Assembly: GCF_039909015.1 (NCBI RefSeq)
Contig: NZ_CP150919.1
Location: 4,130,501 to 4,194,500, forward strand
DNA from: Pseudomonas grandcourensis
GTDB taxonomy: Bacteria; Pseudomonadota; Gammaproteobacteria; Pseudomonadales; Pseudomonadaceae
Reading direction: 5' to 3'
Length of the DNA: 64,000 nt
Position numbers and translations under genes: made by a program. Shown piece by piece: positions 60,132-64,000 of the stretch (its first letter is position 1; each line of letters opens with the position of its first letter). The notes beneath the pieces are model-generated. The model was not told the DNA's origin and ran no database searches. It was given only the letters and a program-made list of their open reading frames with translations.

Positions 60132-61334
60132 TCAGGCCACAGGAATCATCGGATCCGCCGAAGCCAATGCAGCGACACGATCAGCTGCTGGCGGATAGAT
60201 CCACTGGGTGTTGATCTGAGTCTTCAATGCCTTGGCTTCATGCTTGACTAACTTGACCTGACGGTCCCAACCCTCGGTGTACACCGCGCCCCAGGCCCCC
60301 AGGTCCAGGCAGGTCACGTACTTCGGCTGGCTGTAGGGCGTCGGGTCGACACCGAGAAGCTGCGCGGCGACGTTGTTGCCGGCATGGCGGCCCAGCGAAA
60401 TAGCGTGCTGACAGGTCATCAAGGCGTAGTTGCCGATCTTGTCACTGGCTGCATAGGCGACGTCGCCGGTGGCGAAGATGTCGTCCTGGCCAATGACTTT
60501 CAGGTGCGCGTCGACATGCAGACGCCCCAGGTGATCGCGTTCGGCCGGAATCTGTTCGGTCAGGGAGCTGGCGCGAACGCCGGTGGTCCAGACCACGGTG
60601 TTGGCGTCGATGCGAGCACCGTCGGACAGGGTCACGCCGTTGGCATCGACCGACACCACCGAGGCTTTCAAGTGCCATTTCACGCCGGTGGCCAGGCTGG
60701 CCTCGACGATCGATTCGGCGATTTGCTCACCCATCGAGCCGCCAATCTTGTCGCCGCGGTCGACGATGATCACATTGATGTCGGCACGATCGCCGAGGAT
60801 GGCCCGCAGGCGGCTCGGCATTTCAGTCGCCGTTTCGATCCCGGTGAAACCGCCACCAGCCACCACCACCGTGTTGCGCGCCTTGCTTTCGGGCTGATTG
60901 GCCAGCGCCTTGAGGTGGTTTTCCAGACGCACGGCCTGTTCGATCTGATCGACGTCGAAGGCATGTTCGGCCACACCCGGAGTGTTCGGCGAAGCCAGAC
61001 GGCTACCGGTGGCCAGAACGAGTTTGTCGTAGCTGCAGACTTGTTGGGCACCCGCCGCATCGACATAGCCGACCTGTTTCTGTTCGACGTTGATGGTCTG
61101 CGCCGCGCCCTTGATGAACCTCACCCCTACCGCATCAAGCAGTTCGCCAATCGGTGCGGCCAGTTGGTGGGCGTTCGGCTCGTAGAAGCGCGGACGCACA
61201 CGCAGCTCGGCCTGTGGAGCCAGCACGGTCACTTCAACGTCGTTGTGGCCGTGAATGTCGAACAGGCGCGTGGCACTCAAAGCGGTCCACATGCCACCGA
61301 AACCTGCGCCGATTACCAGAATGTGCTGCTTCAT
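60132..61334 (-). CDS. NDH-2-like NAD(P)/FAD-dependent oxidoreductase
   Basis: A 400-residue flavoprotein, starting at ATG 61334 (GGAG six bases upstream). It has an FAD-binding GxGxxG (ILVIGAGFGGMWTALS), a second nucleotide-binding site VVVAGGGFTGIETATEMPSR, and IFATGDVAYA. Similar to type II NADH:quinone oxidoreductases, which reoxidise NADH at the membrane without pumping protons. A single-gene unit: divergent from the Rrf2 regulator, 310 bases away. Confidence 0.85.
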   Translation of the reverse strand: MKQHILVIGAGFGGMWTALSATRLFDIHGHNDVEVTVLAPQAELRVRPRFYEPNAHQLAAPIGELLDAVGVRFIKGAAQTINVEQKQVGYVDAAGAQQVCSYDKLVLATGSRLASPNTPGVAEHAFDVDQIEQAVRLENHLKALANQPESKARNTVVVAGGGFTGIETATEMPSRLRAILGDRADINVIIVDRGDKIGGSMGEQIAESIVEASLATGVKWHLKASVVSVDANGVTLSDGARIDANTVVWTTGVRASSLTEQIPAERDHLGRLHVDAHLKVIGQDDIFATGDVAYAASDKIGNYALMTCQHAISLGRHAGNNVAAQLLGVDPTPYSQPKYVTCLDLGAWGAVYTEGWDRQVKLVKHEAKALKTQINTQWIYPPAADRVAALASADPMIPVA

Positions 61335-61587
61335 CTTTAACTCCAGGGGGATAGCCAAGTGTTGAAAATCGTTGAGGGGTTCAAGGACCGACGCCGGGTG
61401 GTACCCGGATTAGCGCCTGCCACTGCGACCGAACAACTACGACTGTATTGATCCAAGTTAAATCCTGCAACAGGTTTTTATCGAGGGCTGCCATCGAAAA
61501 CCCCGCCCCATGACCTGAACGCCACGTATTCAGCGCACCACAGGAGCGTTTGCTGCCATGAAAAAAGATTGAATGAGGAGGGATTCG
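61335..61587. other. Intergenic region between divergent NDH-2-like and Rrf2 genes
   Basis: About 250 bases, GC-moderate, with no gene or repeat recognised; it must hold the promoter of the dehydrogenase gene. Confidence 0.5.
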
Positions 61588-61634
61588 TTGCCTGGCTTGC
61601 TTTCGGCTGCTAGAATTTGCGACTAAATAAGTCG
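61588..61634 (+). promoter_or_regulatory. Promoter and palindromic operator of the Rrf2 gene
   Basis: TTGCCT (61588-61593), a 17-base spacer, and an extended -10 TGCTAGAAT (TAGAAT at 61611-61616) make a good sigma-70 promoter. CGACTAAATAAGTCG (61620-61634) is a perfect palindrome (odd centre) near the expected start of transcription, so the regulator probably represses its own gene. Confidence 0.75.
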
Positions 61635-61643
61635 GAGATCTGC

Positions 61644-62204
61644 ATGTCTCTTTACAGCGCGGGTGTCGAATACGGCATCCACTGCCTGCTTTTCCTGGTG
61701 GGCAACGGCGGCGACTCGCGCGAAGCGAGCGTGCGTGACCTTGCCGATCTGCAAGGTGTTCCCCAGGACTATCTGGCGAAAATCTTCACCAAGCTGGCCA
61801 AGGCCAATCTGGTGGTCGCCACCGAAGGCATGCGCGGTGGCTTCAAGCTGGCCCGGCCCGCTGACGAAATCACCTTGCTGGATATCGTCAACGCCATCGA
61901 CGGCCGCAAGTCGATTTTCGATTGTCGGGAGATCCGTGGCCGTTGCGCAGTGTTTGACGGTGCCCCGCCCGAATGGGCATTGGAAGGTCTGTGCGCGGTC
62001 CATGGCGCGATGATGGTTGCGCAAAAACGCATGGAAGAGGCACTCGCCCAACAAACCATCCTCGACATCGCCAGGAAGTTCGGGCGCAAGGCCCCGCCAG
62101 AATTCGGCGTCAAAGTGGAAAGCTGGATGACCGAGCGTCGGGAGCGCAAAAGTGCCGCCCAGGCGAACGAGCAAATCATCCCGACGACCAACCTTTCAGA
62201 CTGA
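61644..62204 (+). CDS. Rrf2-family transcriptional regulator with a possible Fe-S cluster
   Basis: A 186-residue regulator from ATG 61644 (CGGAG upstream). The N-terminal winged helix contains VRDLADLQGVPQDYLAKIFT and TEGMRGGFKLARPADEITLL. Three cysteines after it (Cys94, Cys101 and Cys117, within DCREIRGRC and EGLC) could hold an iron-sulfur cluster as in NsrR/IscR/RsrR. It likely senses redox or nitrosative stress. A longer frame upstream (61617) lacks a ribosome-binding site. Divergent from the NDH-2-like gene, which may be its target. Confidence 0.88.
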   Translation: MSLYSAGVEYGIHCLLFLVGNGGDSREASVRDLADLQGVPQDYLAKIFTKLAKANLVVATEGMRGGFKLARPADEITLLDIVNAIDGRKSIFDCREIRGRCAVFDGAPPEWALEGLCAVHGAMMVAQKRMEEALAQQTILDIARKFGRKAPPEFGVKVESWMTERRERKSAAQANEQIIPTTNLSD

Positions 62205-62216
62205 TCCACACAAAAA

Positions 62217-62247
62217 AAAACCGGATGCGCGCCAGGCATCCGGTTTT
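62217..62247 (+). terminator. Terminator after the Rrf2 gene
   Basis: AAAACCGGATGC (62217-62228) and GCATCCGGTTTT (62236-62247) form a perfect 12-bp stem with flanking A and T runs, between convergent genes. Confidence 0.9.
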
Positions 62248-62298
62248 TTCTCAATTGAGTCGAAAAACGGTCGCTGACCGATTTTCACCCTCCCGCGC

Positions 62299-62634
62299 TT
62301 ACAGACAGTCGCGCACGATTTTGCGCAGGTCGCCGGACTTGGCCCAAGGTGGCCCCTGATACAGCGAAACCCGGCTGCCGTCCTTGTACTTCACGATATC
62401 CAGCACTTCGTCGGCCGTGATCACGCTGGGCGCGGTAATGCGGTATCCGTTCGATATCGAAACCTGAGTCGTATTCGATACTTCCTTTTGCCAGGCAGGC
62501 AACACGCACGCCGCATACTCTTTTGGCGTCTTCTCGCTGTGCTTGCTGACATTCGGCTCACCCGGAACCAGCGACGCCGGCAACGAACAGCCCCCCAGCA
62601 ATGCCAGCACGACTCCCCCCATCAACATCCGCAT
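62299..62634 (-). CDS. Small lipoprotein of unknown function
   Basis: A 111-residue lipoprotein: ATG 62634 has AAGGA upstream and the N-terminus MRMLMGGVVLALLGGC contains a lipobox with Cys16. The open frame further upstream is rejected. The mature protein has conserved-looking EYAACVLPAWQKEVSN and GYRITAPSVITADEVLDIVK and a final Cys pair with the middle one (YAAC... RDCL), so a disulfide is possible. Function unknown; probably attached to the inner or outer membrane. Confidence 0.7.
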   Translation of the reverse strand: MRMLMGGVVLALLGGCSLPASLVPGEPNVSKHSEKTPKEYAACVLPAWQKEVSNTTQVSISNGYRITAPSVITADEVLDIVKYKDGSRVSLYQGPPWAKSGDLRKIVRDCL

Positions 62635-62885
62635 GCTGCTTCCTTTAATTTGAAATAAGAAAATGTAGCTCGCCGTCGTCCCTACAGCCATCCCCAACGA
62701 TTCAGCGACTCTCATTGATATCACTTTGCCCTGTTAGTTCCTTGGTTTCAGTAAAGTAGAACAGCGTACTTTCATGTTCGCATTTATTTTCACGACCAAA
62801 GGAAACCCCGCTGATTCAGACAAATACAACATCCGGTGCGGTAAACAGGTCTAAAATTCCTGAGTGAGGCGTTCAGGAGGTCATT

Positions 62886-63125
62886 ATGTGGCTTAACGAA
62901 TCGGAACAGGAACTTCGGCGTGATCTGCAAGGGCTTGCGTCGGATTTGCGCTGGTCGGCCGTGGAGCTTTTGCGCATCGAGCAGCAATTGCGCCTGCTCG
63001 GCAACGAAGCCGACGCGCAAGCCGTTCAGAAACTCTGTGCCTTGTTTCAGGGTGATGAAGCAAAACTGTCCGGCTACGCCGAGGAAGTGAAAGCCAAGGT
63101 CATTAGCCGCAACAAGGTTCAATAG
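62886..63125 (+). CDS. Small helical protein of unknown function
   Basis: A 79-residue cytoplasmic protein, ATG 62886 with a good ribosome-binding site (CAGGAGG). It is almost entirely helical (LRWSAVELLRIEQQLRLLGN), charged and without Cys. It is 13 bases before the OsmE-like gene, so they are probably co-transcribed. No family recognised. Confidence 0.65.
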   Translation: MWLNESEQELRRDLQGLASDLRWSAVELLRIEQQLRLLGNEADAQAVQKLCALFQGDEAKLSGYAEEVKAKVISRNKVQ

Positions 63126-63138
63126 CGGGAGCGCTGCC

Positions 63139-63489
63139 ATGAACAGGCCTCTATTCACGCTGGTCGTCGCACTGACCGCGTTGGCAGGCTGCAGCACCAA
63201 CTCGATCTATCAGGACCAGCCGCTGGTCGCGAAAGTCGACACCGGCATGACCCAGGAGCAAGTCCGGCAAATCGGCGGCCAGCCCCTGGCGATCAGCGAC
63301 CGGACTGTCGAACCCGGCACCTGCTTTGACTACAAGCTGACTCAGGCCGGCCATCAACAAACGTTCAATGTCAGTTTTGACGGCCGGGGCATGGTCGACC
63401 ACAAAAGCTTCATGACCTGCGCGGAATGGAGCCACTCGCAACAAAAGGCCCGGGAACCCTCCCGCCCCAGCGGAGGCGGTGGCTATTAG
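63139..63489 (+). CDS. osmE: OsmE-like outer-membrane lipoprotein
   Basis: A 116-residue lipoprotein: lipobox ALAGC with Cys18, then the SmpA/OmlA-like fold with VDTGMTQEQVRQIGGQPLA and FDGRGMVDHKSFMTCAEW, as in OsmE of enterics (osmotically inducible). It ends in a Ser/Gly-rich tail. Symbol by family resemblance; co-transcribed with the small helical protein. Confidence 0.78.
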   Translation: MNRPLFTLVVALTALAGCSTNSIYQDQPLVAKVDTGMTQEQVRQIGGQPLAISDRTVEPGTCFDYKLTQAGHQQTFNVSFDGRGMVDHKSFMTCAEWSHSQQKAREPSRPSGGGGY

Positions 63490-63507
63490 CGTCGCGCCAT
63501 CATGAAA

Positions 63508-63529
63508 AAGCCCCGGAGTACCGGGGCTT
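63508..63529. terminator. Hairpin after the OsmE-like gene
   Basis: AAGCCCCGG-AGTA-CCGGGGCTT, a perfect 9-bp stem with a 4-base loop between convergent genes. Confidence 0.75.
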
Positions 63530-63540
63530 CTGGCGGGGCT

Positions 63541-63741
63541 TCATTTTGCTTGATGGCTGCCCGCAGGCCTGCCGGCACGTGCCCTGTAGCCGGGCAGCGA
63601 AGCGGCAAATGCCAGTGCTTCTTCCCGACTGGCAAACGAGCCCAGCCGGTCGCCCTGGGTGCACACCCGCCAGGGGCCGTGGTTCACGCTGAGTACGTCG
63701 TAACCGTTCATGTGCATTTTGTTCAGCATCGGAACGCTCAT
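63541..63741 (-). CDS. Small DUF2188-like protein
   Basis: A 66-residue protein, ATG 63741 with AGGAGG five bases upstream (a GTG at 63747 is an alternative). It has GYDVLSVNHGPWRVCTQGDR and SFASREEALAFAASLPGY, which resembles the DUF2188 pattern (a short WxV.G..R...S..EA motif). Function unknown. It lies convergent to the OsmE-like gene. Confidence 0.6.
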   Translation of the reverse strand: MSVPMLNKMHMNGYDVLSVNHGPWRVCTQGDRLGSFASREEALAFAASLPGYRARAGRPAGSHQAK

Positions 63742-63858
63742 AGTCACCTCCTCTTGGGCAGTGATATCAGGTTGACTTGCTTACCTTACACCCACCCTTG
63801 TTCAAAATACCGACCAGACATCGCCATGGAAATTCCCCATTCGAGTTGCACTTGGACC

Positions 63859-64000
63859 CTAGCCCTTGGCCAACGCCGTCGCGGCCCTGTCGATCAAACC
63901 CGCCACTTCGGCGGGCATCGACGCCAATGACGCATGGCTGGCGTTCAAGGTCAGAATCTCCCGGGCGTTGAGCCGCGCGGCCATCCATTGCTGGTTCTGT
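63859..64000 (-). CDS. 3' end of an alpha/beta hydrolase gene (partial)
   Basis: The complementary strand is open from the right edge (64000) to a stop at 63859-63861, giving at least 46 C-terminal residues that include ILTLNASHASLASMPAEVAG, followed by a helix ending ALAKG. The NASHAS stretch looks like the catalytic-histidine region of salicylate-esterase-type alpha/beta hydrolases. The start is outside the window. Confidence 0.7.
   Translation of the reverse strand, partial: QNQQWMAARLNAREILTLNASHASLASMPAEVAGLIDRAATALAKG

Noticed and set aside
63767..63988. A 73-residue minus-strand frame at the right edge
   Set aside because: The alternative minus frame open to the window end gives a recognisable hydrolase C-terminus; this one does not.
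1..64000. tRNA or rRNA genes, or insertion-sequence transposases
   Set aside because: No cloverleaf-like or rRNA-like stretch and no transposase-type protein was recognised in any frame; a dedicated RNA search was not possible here.

Overview
The window reads as chromosomal DNA from a fluorescent-group Pseudomonas. It is GC-rich, strongly coding and has several intergenic REP-type repeats of the kind familiar from that group (for example GCGAGCAAGCTCGCTCCCAC and its inverse). It also carries a Pseudomonas-style type VI secretion cluster, a DUF6124 gene and an OprD-family porin. No rRNA, tRNA, CRISPR array or insertion sequence was recognised.

Layout. (1) 1-2024: the 3' end of a large gene, probably a polymorphic or contact-dependent toxin, followed by small genes that look like immunity proteins and a displaced toxin-tail remnant. 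(2) 2060-4225 (-): a membrane M48 metalloprotease. (3) 4928-25819 (+): a complete T6SS structural operon with an uncharacterised first gene, then tssBCEFGH, tssJKLM, tagF, a second TssM-like protein fused to an OmpA peptidoglycan-binding domain, hcp and tssA. VgrG, PAAR and effectors are not in the window. (4) 25941-29050: an accessory-looking stretch of lower GC by eye, with a DUF6124 gene, gene remnants and a membrane J-domain protein. (5) 29151-56573: a large catabolic and transport region. It holds a DUF1185 protein, alpha/beta hydrolase, two aldehyde dehydrogenases, two paralogous flavin reductases, a carboxymuconolactone-decarboxylase-like protein, a GntR/FCD regulator, Nudix hydrolase, DUF1330 protein, RibB-type protein, a polyamine-type ABC importer, amidase, a luciferase-like monooxygenase, a cysteine hydrolase and two NCS1 permeases. 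Interleaved with these are a BASS transporter, AraC regulator, PotF-like binding protein, OprD porin and GST. (6) 56757-59993 (-): a puuB-puuR-puuA-like gamma-glutamylation operon with its own operator. (7) 60132-64000: NDH-2-like dehydrogenase, Rrf2 regulator, small lipoproteins (one OsmE-like), a small DUF2188-like protein and the 3' end of an alpha/beta hydrolase.

Main observation. A palindrome with core TGGTATACCA, usually preceded by (G)TATTA, recurs upstream of the DUF1185 operon, between the DUF1330 and ribB-like genes, upstream of the ABC importer (two overlapping variants), upstream of one NCS1 permease, of the second flavin reductase and of the luciferase-like monooxygenase. The spacing TNGT..ACNA fits FadR/FCD-type GntR operators, and the only such regulator in the window lies inside the set. 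This defines a candidate single regulon. The enzymes suggest uptake and flavin-dependent oxidative opening of an N-containing (possibly heterocyclic) substrate, amide hydrolysis, and semialdehyde oxidation towards central metabolism. A RibB-like enzyme may supply flavin. The substrate cannot be read from the sequence.
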